Shown here: one piece after another, positions 46,275-55,920 of the stretch
Layout: the number at the start of each line of letters is the position of its first letter
Numbering within the stretch: position 1 is the stretch's first letter
Assembly: GCA_963752915.1 (NCBI GenBank)
Contig: CAVVZZ010000013.1
Location: forward strand, 558,001 to 622,000
DNA: 64,000 nucleotides
DNA from: DATJPR01 sp963752915
Lineage (GTDB): Bacteria; Bacteroidota; Ignavibacteria; UBA10030; UBA6906
Direction: 5' to 3'
Made by a program: the position numbers and the translations under genes
The notes under the pieces: model-generated
The model's input: the letters and a program-made list of their open reading frames with translations, nothing else
What the model was told of the DNA's origin: nothing
The model's database searches: none

Positions 46275-46760
46275 CGCATTCATCAACACGCACGCAACCT
46301 CCTCCATCAGCCCTTTTCCCCGGCAACTTCACGGCCGGTGCACACGCAGCGCACCTGGCGATTCAGCGTTGGGGCGGGGGTGGCGGGCTCATCCGGATCA
46401 TGTGATCCGCACAACGCATCGGCGTTCCACGGCAGGGCATCATTGACGTGGGCGGGTCATCGCTCGGAAGGGAGCCCAGCAAATCCTTCACACCATCATT
46501 CTCTCACGTCGCAAGACGGTCGAGAGCCGGATGCACCCTGAGTGGATCGAATGTCGAAGAGGATCAGGGGAGTTCGGAAACTCATCAATGTCAATCGTCC
46601 CGCCGAACGCGGGACGGGGCGCGATATCCAGGATCGATGAAGGCATGAGCCATGATCAAAGAGTGTCTCTTGTATCAGCACGAGAGCTGGCCTGACTCGC
46701 CGGGTACCTGCCGCCATCCAGACCAGGGTCTGGAAGAAAGGTTGGGACGAACCACGAGTC
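46275..46760 (+). other. Gene-free leader region before rng
   Basis: About 485 bases without a recognisable gene; the short frames present show no family-like sequence. It contains a hairpin GTCCCGC/GCGGGAC (46597-46615) and a 16-base dyad CCAGACCAGGGTCTGG just before rng. RNase E/G genes in other bacteria are sometimes controlled through leader RNA structure, so an untranslated leader is one possible reading. Confidence 0.4.
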
Positions 46761-48410
46761 ATGAAGAAGGAAATCGTTATCAATGTTGCGGCCAACGAAA
46801 CGCGCATCGCGATTACGGAAGACGGCCGCTTAGCAGAGCTTTTTGTTGAGACAGCAAATAAAGAGAAGATGATTGGCGACATCTACCTGGGCCGCGTGGC
46901 CAAGGTGATGCCGGGAATCAAAGCAGCATTTATCGATCTGGGGCTTCAGCAGGACGGCTTCCTCCATTTTTCCGATATCGGCAACCGGTTTGAAGAGTAC
47001 ACGGCGATGATCGGCGATGAGGAAGAGGAAGAGCAGCGGTCCGAGAAGCCTGCTTCCGTCGCTGTCGAAGAAACCGCCGAGTCCTTCGGCGGCGCTCCGG
47101 CAGCCCCTCAGACCTCCGGTTACCCTCACCAGCGAGAACACCCGTCCGATCGTCCGGAACCCCGTCCTCCACAGGCACCTTCCCGCGACGTCCAGCTGGT
47201 CAAAGGGCAGGAAATCATCGTCCAGATCATCAAGGAGCCCGTCGCAAAAAAGGGTGTCCGGGTGACCTCCGAAGTTTCCCTTGCGGGACGATTTCTCGTC
47301 CTTCTCCCCTTCGACGGCAAGATCGGGATCTCAAAGAAGATTTCCAGTTTCAAGGAGAAACGCCGCCTTCGAAAGATCGTGCAAGGATTCCTTCCGGAAG
47401 GGTTTGGCGTCATCATCCGGACGGTGGCGGAAGGAAAGGAAGACGAGTCGCTCAAGAAGGATCTTGAAGACCTTGTGAAGACGTGGCGGAAGATCGAGGA
47501 GATGGTCAAGACCGAGAAGGCTCCCGCGTTGCTCTACAAGGACATGGCCACCACGTCGAGCGTCATCCGGGATCTGTTCTCCAACGAAGTCTCCCGCGTC
47601 GTCGTCGACGGGAAATCCCTCTACCGGGAGATCCGGGCATACATTCAATACACGTCTCCCCAACTCACCGACAAGATCGAGCTGCACAAGGACAGGCAGC
47701 CCATCTTCGACAAGTACGGGATCGAGAAGGAGCTGGAAGCGTCGCTCAGCCGCAAAGTCTGGCTCAAGAGCGGGGGATATATCATCATCGAGCCGACGGA
47801 GGCAATGGTGGTGGTCGACGTCAACAGCGGGCGGTATGCGGCGAAAAAGGAGCAGGAGCTCAACTCGCTCAGAACGGATCTTGAAGCCGCGCGCGAAATC
47901 TGCCGGCAGCTCCGTCTGCGCGACATCGGGGGGATCATCGTCTGCGATTTCATCGACCTCGAAGACGAGAAGAACAAAAGGAAGGTCTTCGAAGAGCTGA
48001 AGAAGGAATTCCGCCGCGATCGGGCGAAAGTCACCGTTCTTCCGATGACGGAGTTCGGGCTGGTCCAGATCACGCGCCAGCGGGTCCGGCAGAACATCCT
48101 TCACAGCTTCACCGAACCCTGCCCCGCATGCGGCGGCACGGGTCTCGTCCGCTCGAAGACGACCACGCTGAACGACATCGAGCGTTGGATCAGGAGGTTC
48201 AAGACCGAGTCGCGGGAATTCAGGCTGACGTTGCGCACGACGCCGGAACTCGCGGGACTCTTGCGCGACGGCACGTACAACCGGCTGCGGAAAATCATGG
48301 TGAAGTACTTTGTGATGGTCAAGCTTGAAGTCGATGCAGCGCTCCCGCAGGGCGAGTTCCGTTTCTTCTCGCGGCGGCAGGACAAGGACATCACCGATCT
48401 CTACAAGTAA
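46761..48410 (+). CDS. rng: Ribonuclease G/E family endoribonuclease
   Basis: Single-strand-specific endoribonuclease for rRNA processing and mRNA decay, 549 residues. The S1 RNA-binding domain (about 35-160) begins GDIYLGRVAKVMPGIKAAFIDLG and is split by an acidic, Pro/Glu-rich insert (about 90-145). The 5'-sensor region is followed by the DNase-I-like catalytic domain with MVVVDVNSGRYA (catalytic Asp) and DFIDLEDEKNKRKV. The zinc link is CPACGGTGLV. It lacks the long degradosome tail of RNase E, so RNase G is the better name. Confidence 0.93.
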   Translation: MKKEIVINVAANETRIAITEDGRLAELFVETANKEKMIGDIYLGRVAKVMPGIKAAFIDLGLQQDGFLHFSDIGNRFEEYTAMIGDEEEEEQRSEKPASVAVEETAESFGGAPAAPQTSGYPHQREHPSDRPEPRPPQAPSRDVQLVKGQEIIVQIIKEPVAKKGVRVTSEVSLAGRFLVLLPFDGKIGISKKISSFKEKRRLRKIVQGFLPEGFGVIIRTVAEGKEDESLKKDLEDLVKTWRKIEEMVKTEKAPALLYKDMATTSSVIRDLFSNEVSRVVVDGKSLYREIRAYIQYTSPQLTDKIELHKDRQPIFDKYGIEKELEASLSRKVWLKSGGYIIIEPTEAMVVVDVNSGRYAAKKEQELNSLRTDLEAAREICRQLRLRDIGGIIVCDFIDLEDEKNKRKVFEELKKEFRRDRAKVTVLPMTEFGLVQITRQRVRQNILHSFTEPCPACGGTGLVRSKTTTLNDIERWIRRFKTESREFRLTLRTTPELAGLLRDGTYNRLRKIMVKYFVMVKLEVDAALPQGEFRFFSRRQDKDITDLYK

Positions 48411-48433
48411 CACGCGAAAGGACGTACCCCGCA

Positions 48434-49528
48434 ATGAAGAGTCTCAAGCGCACCGCGCTCTTCAACATTCATCAGCAGCTCGGCGGGAAGATCGTGGAGT
48501 TCGGTGGATTCGAGATGCCGGTTCAATATGCCAGCATCATCGAAGAGCACCGGCGGGTCCGTGAGCGGGTAGGGCTGTTCGATGTGTCGCACATGGGAGA
48601 GGTGGAGGTCCGCGGGACCGACGCCCTGGCGTTCGTTCAGCACATGACCATCAACGATGCTTCACGCTTGACGCCCGGCCGGGTACAATATTCGGCAATG
48701 TGCTACGAGAACGGCGGCATCGTGGACGACCTGCTGGTCTATCATATGGGCGATCATTATCTTCTCGTGATCAACGCGGCCAATATCGACAAGGATGTCG
48801 CGTGGCTTCGGGAGCACCTGTCGGGCAGCGTCACGCTGACGGACCGGTCCGATGAGTTTTCGTTGATCGCTGTCCAGGGGCCGCGATCGCTCGATACGCT
48901 TCGCAAGATCACGGCGGTCGATCTGACGGGGATCCAGTACTATCACTATACCAGGGGTGCGGTCTGCGGCGTGGACATGACGATTTCGCGGACGGGCTAT
49001 ACCGGCGAACTCGGGTTTGAATTGTACCTGCCTTCCGATGTGAAAACGACAGAAGGGATATGGAACGCGTTGATGGCGGCGGGAAAAGAGTTCGGCATCG
49101 GCCCGGCGGGGCTCGGGGCGAGAGACACCTTGCGGTTGGAAATGGGTTTCTGTTTATACGGGCATGATATCGATCAGACCACGAACCCGATCGAAGCGGG
49201 GCTCGGCTGGATCACGAAGGTCGACAAGGGAGAATTCCTCGGTCGATCGGCGATCCAAAAGGTCAAGACTGAAGGGCCGAAGAGAAAACTGATCGGGTTT
49301 GCCCTGAAAGACAAAGCCTTCCCGCGTCCGGGATATCAGCTTCGCATGAACGGCAGCGAGGTCGGCACGGTAACATCGGGGACATTTTCCCCCTCCCTTG
49401 ACCGGGGGATCGGCATGGGATACGTGAAGGCCGACGTGGCGAAGACGGGGACCGACGTTTCCGTGAACATCCGGGAACGAGATTATCCGGCGAGCATCAC
49501 GTCGTTTCCCTTCGTGGCGAAGAACTGA
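48434..49528 (+). CDS. gcvT: Aminomethyltransferase (glycine cleavage T protein)
   Basis: Transfers the methylene group from aminomethyl-lipoyl-H protein to tetrahydrofolate, releasing ammonia. The 364-residue protein opens with LKRTALFNIHQQLGGKIVEFGGFEMPVQY, VGLFDVSHMGEVEV and later TGYTGELGFELYLP, with C-terminal IGMGYVKAD. It has the usual length. It stands 23 bases after rng; other glycine cleavage genes are not in the window. Confidence 0.96.
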   Translation: MKSLKRTALFNIHQQLGGKIVEFGGFEMPVQYASIIEEHRRVRERVGLFDVSHMGEVEVRGTDALAFVQHMTINDASRLTPGRVQYSAMCYENGGIVDDLLVYHMGDHYLLVINAANIDKDVAWLREHLSGSVTLTDRSDEFSLIAVQGPRSLDTLRKITAVDLTGIQYYHYTRGAVCGVDMTISRTGYTGELGFELYLPSDVKTTEGIWNALMAAGKEFGIGPAGLGARDTLRLEMGFCLYGHDIDQTTNPIEAGLGWITKVDKGEFLGRSAIQKVKTEGPKRKLIGFALKDKAFPRPGYQLRMNGSEVGTVTSGTFSPSLDRGIGMGYVKADVAKTGTDVSVNIRERDYPASITSFPFVAKN

Positions 49529-49583
49529 CCACCGAGGTTCCTGTAGCGTCGTATCACCAGGACAAACAGTTACGTCGAGGCGC

Positions 49584-50351
49584 ATGCGGATCGATCTGTT
49601 CTTTACTCCACAGGACGTGGATGAGATGGTGATGCGGGAACGGACCGCGATCGTCATCGACGTTCTGCGCGCCAGCAGCTCCATCACCACCGCACTGGCG
49701 AACGGCGCGCGCGAAGTGATCCCCGTTGCCACCGTGGAAGGCGCGGTAAAAATCGCCGCTAACCTTTCCGCGGAAATCGTTCTGCTTGCCGGCGAACGGA
49801 ATGCGAAGATCATTCCGGGGTTTCATCTCGGGAACTCTCCTCTCGAATACACCCAGGAAAAAGTGCGGGGGAAAGTCATTGTGTTCAGTTCCACGAACGG
49901 CGCGAAGGCGCTGTCGACCGCAAAGATGGCGCGTGAGCTTGCCGTCTGTTCCTTTCTCAACATCTCCACTGTAGCGAAGTTTCTCACCGAGCGCCCCAGG
50001 GACTTCACGATTATCTGCTCCGGAACGAACGGGTCCTTCTCGCTCGAGGATTCCGTATGTGCCGGAATGCTGATTGACGCCGTTGTGAAGGCGGACGGAG
50101 GAAACGTCCAGTTATCCGATGGTGCGCTGGCTGCACGGACATTGTATGCCGCGCTGGGAAAAAAACCCGAGCAGGTCCTCCACCTGGGCGAGCACGGCAG
50201 GTTGCTCGTCGACCTCGGCTTTGCCGAAGACCTCGCGTACTGCGCCGCAGTCAACGCGGTTCCCGTCCTCCCGTTGCTGGAAGAAAATGTGCTAAGGCTC
50301 AAGCGCGACGGTGAACGCGCTCCCTCCACTGTGACAGGAGTTCCGAATTGA
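49584..50351 (+). CDS. comB: 2-phosphosulfolactate phosphatase-like protein (ComB family)
   Basis: A 255-residue magnesium-dependent acid phosphatase of the ComB family, which removes phosphate from 2-phosphosulfolactate in coenzyme M-type pathways but occurs widely in bacteria without coenzyme M. Motifs are TAIVIDVLRASSSITTALANGA, LLAGERNAKIIPGFHLGNSP and STNGAKAL. In bacteria the true substrate may differ. It lies 55 bases after gcvT. Confidence 0.88.
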   Translation: MRIDLFFTPQDVDEMVMRERTAIVIDVLRASSSITTALANGAREVIPVATVEGAVKIAANLSAEIVLLAGERNAKIIPGFHLGNSPLEYTQEKVRGKVIVFSSTNGAKALSTAKMARELAVCSFLNISTVAKFLTERPRDFTIICSGTNGSFSLEDSVCAGMLIDAVVKADGGNVQLSDGALAARTLYAALGKKPEQVLHLGEHGRLLVDLGFAEDLAYCAAVNAVPVLPLLEENVLRLKRDGERAPSTVTGVPN

Positions 50352-50366
50352 GTCAGGGAGGTCCCA

Positions 50367-52841
50367 ATGGCTGCTGGTGATCGGACCAGGGGGCGGGATG
50401 CCGTCTCTTCGTCCACCCGGAAAAACCCCGGGCGCGCCGCGACAGGGCGGCGGACCGCGATCCTTGCGCTCCTCCTGATGACCGCGGCGGTGCTGATCAC
50501 CATTGCGCTGTTGAGCTATAGCGCCGAGGACGAATCGTCCATCCACATTTCCGCAAAGGACATTGTGACCAGCGTCCGTGGGGATGTCGACGCGCAGGCA
50601 AAAGCGGATCGTGTTCACAACGCGCTGGGCTTGGTCGGGGCGGTCATCGCCGAAGAGATGATCCGATCGACCTTCGGATATTCCGTTCTTGTTGTTCCCG
50701 TCCTGATGCTCGTCTGGGGCTGGACGATGCTCCGCCGTCATCCGGTTGGGCCGGCGATCCAGTTCTCGAACTATCTCATCATTGGCGCCCTCCTCGTCTC
50801 TTCGTCGTTCGGCATGCTGGGGCTTGTGTTTCCGGCTGCATATCCAGGAATGGAATGGAGCGGGACCATCGGAAGTTTTGTGTCCGATATGCTCGCCCGT
50901 CTTCTGGGCAAGGCAGGCGGATCGATCGTCCTCCTGGTCTCACTCCTGATTCTCGTGGTCCTGGCCGTTGATCTTGACATCCATCGCACGGTCGACCGTG
51001 TCCGGAACTTCATCCTGCGGTTGCTTGATTGGGGCGCGAGGATGCAGGAGCGTTGGGCTGAGCGCCGCAAAGAATCCCGCGCTGCCCGATTGGAGCGTGC
51101 AGGGCAGGAGGATGAAGAGGAGCCGTCACTTCCATTTGAAGAACCGGAGGTGAAAGCCCCGGTCAACATCAAGCGTCCTCCGATTGAAGAACCGCCTGCC
51201 AGGCGGAAAGAGATTCCAATTCAGCGAGACGTTGCAGAGGACGCATCGGCGGAGAAGAAACCTCTTACCTTCGAGATTACACGCAAACCCGAGGTACCGG
51301 AAGAAGACGCCGGCGACATTGCGCCTGCCGAAGTTCCGGCGGGAGCGCAAGAGGAAATCGATTACGTGTTCCCGTCCGTCGAGCTGCTCGATGCGCCCAG
51401 GCCGGGGAAGGAAGACGTTGACGAAGGCGAGCTCAAAGCGAACGCTGACCTGTTGCGCGATACCTTGCTGGAGTTCGGCGTCGAAGTGGACAGTGTGAGT
51501 GTCACGCCGGGTCCCGTCGTCACATTATATGAACTGGTTCCGGCGTCGGGCGTGAAGATCAGTCAGATCGTCAGTCTCGAAAACGATATCGCCCTCAAGC
51601 TCGCTGCGAGGGGAATCCGGATCATCGCCCCGATTCCCGGAAAATCGGCCGTCGGTGTCGAGATCCCGAACTCCCACCGATCGCTCGTCACGGTGCGGAG
51701 CGTCATCAACTCCACGATCTTCAGAGAATCGACGGGAGCCCTCCCTCTCGCGATGGGGAAGACCATTTCCGGGGAAGTCTACACGGATGATCTTTCGAGA
51801 ATGCCCCACCTGTTGATTGCAGGATCCACCGGATCGGGAAAAAGTGTGGGGATCAACACGATCATCGCCGGGCTGCTCTTTCGCATGCATCCCTCGGACC
51901 TGAAGCTTGTCCTTGTCGATCCCAAGAAGATCGAGCTTGCACTGTACAAGCCGCTCCGGAGTCACTTTCTTGCCCGGTCGGGAGATGTTGATGAGGAAAT
52001 CATTACGACCCCGCACAACGCGGTCATGGTGCTGCGGGGAGTCGAGATGGAGATGGAACGTCGGTATGAACGTCTTGCCGCCGCCGCCGTTCGGAACATC
52101 GTCGATTACAACGAGCGCATCAAGTCGGGGCGGATAAAGAGTTCCGATACGGTGACCCACGTCAAGATGCCGTATCTCGTCGTGATCATCGACGAACTTG
52201 CGGACCTGATGATCACTGCCGCCAAAGAGGTCGAAGAGCCGATCGCCCGACTCGCGCAGCTGGCGCGGGCGGTGGGCATTCATTTGATCGTCGCAACGCA
52301 GCGCCCTTCGGTGGATGTCATTACCGGTGTCATCAAGGCGAACTTCCCGGCGAGAGTGGCGTACCAGGTGGCCTCGAAGACGGATTCGCGGACGATCCTG
52401 GATATGAATGGTGCAGAGCAGCTCCTGGGCAACGGCGACATGCTCTATCTCCCCAGCGGCAGCCCGAAACCCGTCCGCCTGCAGAATGCCTACATCTCGC
52501 CTGAAGAGGTTGAAGCTGTTGTCGAGGCGATCGGAAAGCAGGTCGGATATCAACGCCCGTTCACGCTTCCCTCCATCGCCGAACGGAAAAAGGCAGGGGC
52601 CGAGGGTTCAGGGTTCGATCGGGACGAGTTGTTCGAGGAGGCGGCGCGGCTCGTCGTTCGTCATCAGCAGGGCTCCGTCTCCCTTCTGCAGCGCCGGCTC
52701 AAGGTTGGGTATTCAAGGGCAGCGCGGCTGGTGGACGAACTCGAAATCGCGGGGATCGTCGGACCTTCGGACGGGAGCAAGGCGCGCGAAGTCCTCGTGG
52801 AAACGGAAGAAGAACTGGAGAATATCTTGAATGGCCTGTAG
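50367..52841 (+). CDS. ftsK: DNA translocase FtsK/SpoIIIE
   Basis: Septal DNA pump that clears and resolves chromosome ends at division, 824 residues. The N-terminus has four transmembrane helices (about 25-210). An acidic/proline linker covers about 230-345 and the alpha domain about 345-450. The RecA-like motor has Walker A IAGSTGSGKSVGINTI and Walker B YLVVIIDELADLM. The C-terminal gamma winged helix for KOPS reading is VSLLQRRLKVGYSRAARLVDELE. Its end overlaps lolA by 11 bases. Confidence 0.97.
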   Translation: MAAGDRTRGRDAVSSSTRKNPGRAATGRRTAILALLLMTAAVLITIALLSYSAEDESSIHISAKDIVTSVRGDVDAQAKADRVHNALGLVGAVIAEEMIRSTFGYSVLVVPVLMLVWGWTMLRRHPVGPAIQFSNYLIIGALLVSSSFGMLGLVFPAAYPGMEWSGTIGSFVSDMLARLLGKAGGSIVLLVSLLILVVLAVDLDIHRTVDRVRNFILRLLDWGARMQERWAERRKESRAARLERAGQEDEEEPSLPFEEPEVKAPVNIKRPPIEEPPARRKEIPIQRDVAEDASAEKKPLTFEITRKPEVPEEDAGDIAPAEVPAGAQEEIDYVFPSVELLDAPRPGKEDVDEGELKANADLLRDTLLEFGVEVDSVSVTPGPVVTLYELVPASGVKISQIVSLENDIALKLAARGIRIIAPIPGKSAVGVEIPNSHRSLVTVRSVINSTIFRESTGALPLAMGKTISGEVYTDDLSRMPHLLIAGSTGSGKSVGINTIIAGLLFRMHPSDLKLVLVDPKKIELALYKPLRSHFLARSGDVDEEIITTPHNAVMVLRGVEMEMERRYERLAAAAVRNIVDYNERIKSGRIKSSDTVTHVKMPYLVVIIDELADLMITAAKEVEEPIARLAQLARAVGIHLIVATQRPSVDVITGVIKANFPARVAYQVASKTDSRTILDMNGAEQLLGNGDMLYLPSGSPKPVRLQNAYISPEEVEAVVEAIGKQVGYQRPFTLPSIAERKKAGAEGSGFDRDELFEEAARLVVRHQQGSVSLLQRRLKVGYSRAARLVDELEIAGIVGPSDGSKAREVLVETEEELENILNGL

Positions 52842-53484
52842 CATGAGCGTCGTCGCCCGCTGTGTTCTCGCGTTGCTCCTTGCCGTTCCCCTCATCGGGC
52901 GAGCGCAGGAATCCGGTCAGGACGTGCTTGATCTTGTCCGGAAGAAATACGATTCCATGACCGATGCGGAGGTCCGGTTCACGCAGAAGGTGAAATTTTC
53001 ACTTTCGACAGCGGAGGCCGCCTCGACCGGAACGCTCCAGATCAAGAAGCCGAACAAATATCGACTGGAGATGGGCGATCAGACGGTTGTAACGGACGGC
53101 ACCACGGTCTGGTCGTATTCCAAACCATTAAACCAGGTTCTGGTCGACAAGTACAAAGAGGACGAACGATCGCTGACGCCTGAGCACCTGCTCCTCGGGA
53201 CCTCCGGCGGGTACACGCCTGTCCTTGTCGGGACGGATCGTATCGGGAAAACAGAGACGAAGATCCTGAAGCTGACGCCGAAGGACGAGCAGTCAATGGT
53301 AAGCGCGATTCGTCTCTGGGTCGACGATCATGATTGGACGGTCAAGCAGGTCGAGGTGCTGGATGTCAACGGAAAACAAACGACATACACCGTCCTTCAG
53401 CTGAAATTCAATCCGGGTCTCGCGGATTCTCGTTTTGTCTTCCAGGCGCCGGAGGGTGCCGAAGTGGTGGATCTTCGAAAGTGA
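52831..53484 (+). CDS. lolA: Outer-membrane lipoprotein carrier protein LolA
   Basis: Periplasmic shuttle that takes lipoproteins from LolCDE to the outer membrane. The 217-residue protein has a signal peptide (VVARCVLALLLAVPLIGRAQ). The LolA half-barrel shows DLVRKKYDSMTDAEVRFTQKV, the TGTLQIKKPNKYRLEM strand pair and TVWSYSKPLNQVLVDKY. The start is ATG 52831 inside ftsK, or ATG 52843. Its stop overlaps the next gene as GTGA. Confidence 0.92.
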   Translation: MACSMSVVARCVLALLLAVPLIGRAQESGQDVLDLVRKKYDSMTDAEVRFTQKVKFSLSTAEAASTGTLQIKKPNKYRLEMGDQTVVTDGTTVWSYSKPLNQVLVDKYKEDERSLTPEHLLLGTSGGYTPVLVGTDRIGKTETKILKLTPKDEQSMVSAIRLWVDDHDWTVKQVEVLDVNGKQTTYTVLQLKFNPGLADSRFVFQAPEGAEVVDLRK

Positions 53485-54488
53485 GCCGTCCTGTCCAATA
53501 CCTGCTGAGCGCGGCACTTTCGCTCATCTTTCTTTTCGTTGCATTCCGCGGCACGGACTTTCATCAGCTTGGGGCCTCGATTGCGGACGCGAACTACGCG
53601 TGGCTCGGGATTTCGTTTGTCTGTCTGATGTTGAGCCATGCTGTCCGGGCCTACCGCTGGCGGTATCTTCTTGATCCCATCAAGCCGTCGATCGGGTTCC
53701 GGAATCTCTTTTCCGGCGTGATGATCGGGTATCTGATGAACAACGTGCTTCCGCGCGCCGGAGAAATTGCGCGACCGTATGCACTCTCGCGGCTGGAAAA
53801 TATCCCTGCGTCGTCGGCGTTCGGCACCGTGGTCATGGAGCGGCTCCTCGACGTCGCGATGTTTCTTCTCCTTGTCGCGATCATTCCCCTCGTCTATTCC
53901 GGTCCCCTGGTTACGGCCTTCCCGTGGCTTGTCCCCTCCGGGATTATTGTAGCCATATTCATCGTGATCGCCATTGGTGCGGTGATCACGTTCATTCTTC
54001 GACCGGACTTTACCGATCGTGTCCTCCGCTTCTGCACGCGGTTTCTTCCGGGTTGGATCGCAGACAGGTTGGAGCGTCTGGTCCATGCCTTCCTCGACGG
54101 CTTCAAGACACTTACCCGGCCGGGACATCTTTTCTCGATCACCATCCTGACATTCCTGGTGTGGTTTCTTTATGCGGAGATGACCTACACCGCATTCTTC
54201 GCTTTTGCGCTTCAGAACAGGCTGGACTTCGCTGCGGCGATCGTCGTGCTCGTTGTTGCGAGTGTCGGTGTCGCCATTCCGACACCGGGCGGGACGGGGA
54301 GCTACCACGTGTTGACATCGCAGGCATTGACAAAGCTCTTCGGCATCGATGCGCCGACGGCGCTGAGCTATGCAACGTTGACGCATGCGCTGAGCTTCAT
54401 TTGTGTTTCGATTGTCGGCGTGTACTATCTCTGGCGTGACCAGGTGGCGATTTCGGACGCGATCAAACTTCCGGGGAAGAACAAATAA
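53481..54488 (+). CDS. YbhN/UPF0104-type flippase-like membrane protein
   Basis: A 335-residue protein with about eight transmembrane helices of the lysylphosphatidylglycerol-synthetase-TM superfamily. It shows VRAYRWRYLLDP, the family motif NNVLPRAGEIARPYALSR and the C-terminal PTPGGTGSYHVLTSQAL. Members are thought to move or synthesise lipid-linked molecules. I chose GTG 53481, which overlaps the lolA stop; the longer frame upstream is lolA read out of frame. Confidence 0.86.
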   Translation: MSRPVQYLLSAALSLIFLFVAFRGTDFHQLGASIADANYAWLGISFVCLMLSHAVRAYRWRYLLDPIKPSIGFRNLFSGVMIGYLMNNVLPRAGEIARPYALSRLENIPASSAFGTVVMERLLDVAMFLLLVAIIPLVYSGPLVTAFPWLVPSGIIVAIFIVIAIGAVITFILRPDFTDRVLRFCTRFLPGWIADRLERLVHAFLDGFKTLTRPGHLFSITILTFLVWFLYAEMTYTAFFAFALQNRLDFAAAIVVLVVASVGVAIPTPGGTGSYHVLTSQALTKLFGIDAPTALSYATLTHALSFICVSIVGVYYLWRDQVAISDAIKLPGKNK

Positions 54489-55183
54489 TGAGCAGGGGAG
54501 TTGCAGTGCTGCTGGTGGGGGGCTGGATGCTCCTCGGAACGGTTGCGGAGGCGCAGGAAGACGAGTTGGCGTCAATGCCGCCGCTCTCTCAGCGAATTAC
54601 GATTGCAGGTGGGATGGCGGTGTCGTATATTTCGGCCTCCGATGTTGTCAGTCTGATCGATGCGACACCCGGTGCCCAGGAGCAGTTGCCGGCCTACAAA
54701 ACCGGCATTCAGTTTGTCGGGCTCCTTACCATCCCGATGTATCCCCAGTGGGCGGTGAAGCTGGAATATTCCTATCTTCTTGCATCGTACACGATTGCTT
54801 CGACATTCGGTGCGGCCGGCGCGGTGGACTACACCATCACGGCGAATCTCCCCACCGTTGTCGCCCAGTTCATCCTCGTCGACCGTCCCGAATACACCGT
54901 GCGGATCGGCGCGGGAGTGGGCTATCATTTCGGGAAACTCTCTACGACATTTTTCGGACAGGAAGAAAACTATACCGCGAGCGGGATCGGCAGCGTGCTT
55001 GAGATCGAGGGGATGACCGCTGTGAGCGAGCATCTCTTCGCTCTCCTTGGCGCAAACCTCCGTTGGGAATGGATTGGCGCGTTGAAGGACTCCCACGGTG
55101 CAGAACCGACGTATGTCTCAGGGTCCACAACGATGACCATGTTTGCCCCGAGTGTTCGAATAGGATTTGCTTACGCATTTTGA
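54488..55183 (+). CDS. Predicted outer-membrane beta-barrel protein
   Basis: A 231-residue secreted protein with a signal peptide (VAVLLVGGWMLLGTVAEAQ), then alternating amphipathic strands (QRITIAGGMAVSYIS, WAVKLEYSYLLASY, YTVRIGAGVGYHFGKLS) and a C-terminal strand ending in aromatic RIGFAYAF. This is typical of eight-stranded OmpA/OmpX-like barrels of Bacteroidota. Function is unknown. It overlaps the upstream stop by one base. Confidence 0.72.
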   Translation: MSRGVAVLLVGGWMLLGTVAEAQEDELASMPPLSQRITIAGGMAVSYISASDVVSLIDATPGAQEQLPAYKTGIQFVGLLTIPMYPQWAVKLEYSYLLASYTIASTFGAAGAVDYTITANLPTVVAQFILVDRPEYTVRIGAGVGYHFGKLSTTFFGQEENYTASGIGSVLEIEGMTAVSEHLFALLGANLRWEWIGALKDSHGAEPTYVSGSTTMTMFAPSVRIGFAYAF

Positions 55184-55211
55184 ATCATCAACGGAAGAGG
55201 GAGAACAGTTC

Positions 55212-55919
55212 ATGAGACACATTCGTTTGTACCAGGCGATCGCCCTAGCGGTTCTTATTGGCGCGGGACAGGCTCTTCCCCAGAATAAGGCGAAGGCCCC
55301 GCAGAGCAAGACCGCAAAGACCACACAAGAATCAACCATAGCGCAAAAGAGACCGACTGTGAAAGAAACTCCCCTCGGCGTCATCGAAATCGAACTTTAT
55401 GTGAACGATGCTCCCAAGACCACGGAGAATTTCATCAAGTTGACGGAGAAAAAATACTTCAACGGCATTCTTTTCCATCGCGTTTCAAAGGGGTTCGTGA
55501 TTCAAGGGGGTGATCCAACGGCGACGGGATCCGGCGGGAAGAGCATCTGGGGGAAAGAATTCGCGGATGAACTCAATCCGAATACTGCATCGTACAAAGC
55601 AGGCTACCTGAGAGGTGTTGTGGCAATGGCGAACCGTGGTCCCAACACCAACACGAGCCAGTTTTTTATAATGCTCTCGGACAACAAAACTCTCCCGAAG
55701 GCCTACACGATCTTTGGAAAGGTCGTGAGCGGGATGGAAGTCGTTGATCGAATTGCAGCGGCGGATCTCGTCCCGGGGTTCAACCCGAGTGACGGCCGAC
55801 CCGTCAACGACTATGTCATGAAGAATGTTTCTATCATCAAAATGCCAGACGGTCAGCCGCACGTGAAGATGGAGGTGGTGGAGCGAGAGCCCGGCTCGAA
55901 AGCCGTTCCGGGAAAATAA
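55212..55919 (+). CDS. Cyclophilin-type peptidyl-prolyl cis-trans isomerase (exported)
   Basis: A 235-residue protein with a signal peptide and a Lys/Ala/Thr-rich spacer (about 20-50). The cyclophilin domain begins LGVIEIELYVNDAPKTTENF and contains the catalytic arginine segment FHRVSKGFVIQGGDPT. NTSQFFIML and YTIFGKVVSGMEVVDRI follow. It is a periplasmic folding catalyst. I chose ATG 55212 after GGAAGAGGGAGAA rather than the earlier frame that overlaps the barrel gene. Confidence 0.93.
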   Translation: MRHIRLYQAIALAVLIGAGQALPQNKAKAPQSKTAKTTQESTIAQKRPTVKETPLGVIEIELYVNDAPKTTENFIKLTEKKYFNGILFHRVSKGFVIQGGDPTATGSGGKSIWGKEFADELNPNTASYKAGYLRGVVAMANRGPNTNTSQFFIMLSDNKTLPKAYTIFGKVVSGMEVVDRIAAADLVPGFNPSDGRPVNDYVMKNVSIIKMPDGQPHVKMEVVEREPGSKAVPGK

Positions 55920-55920
55920 C

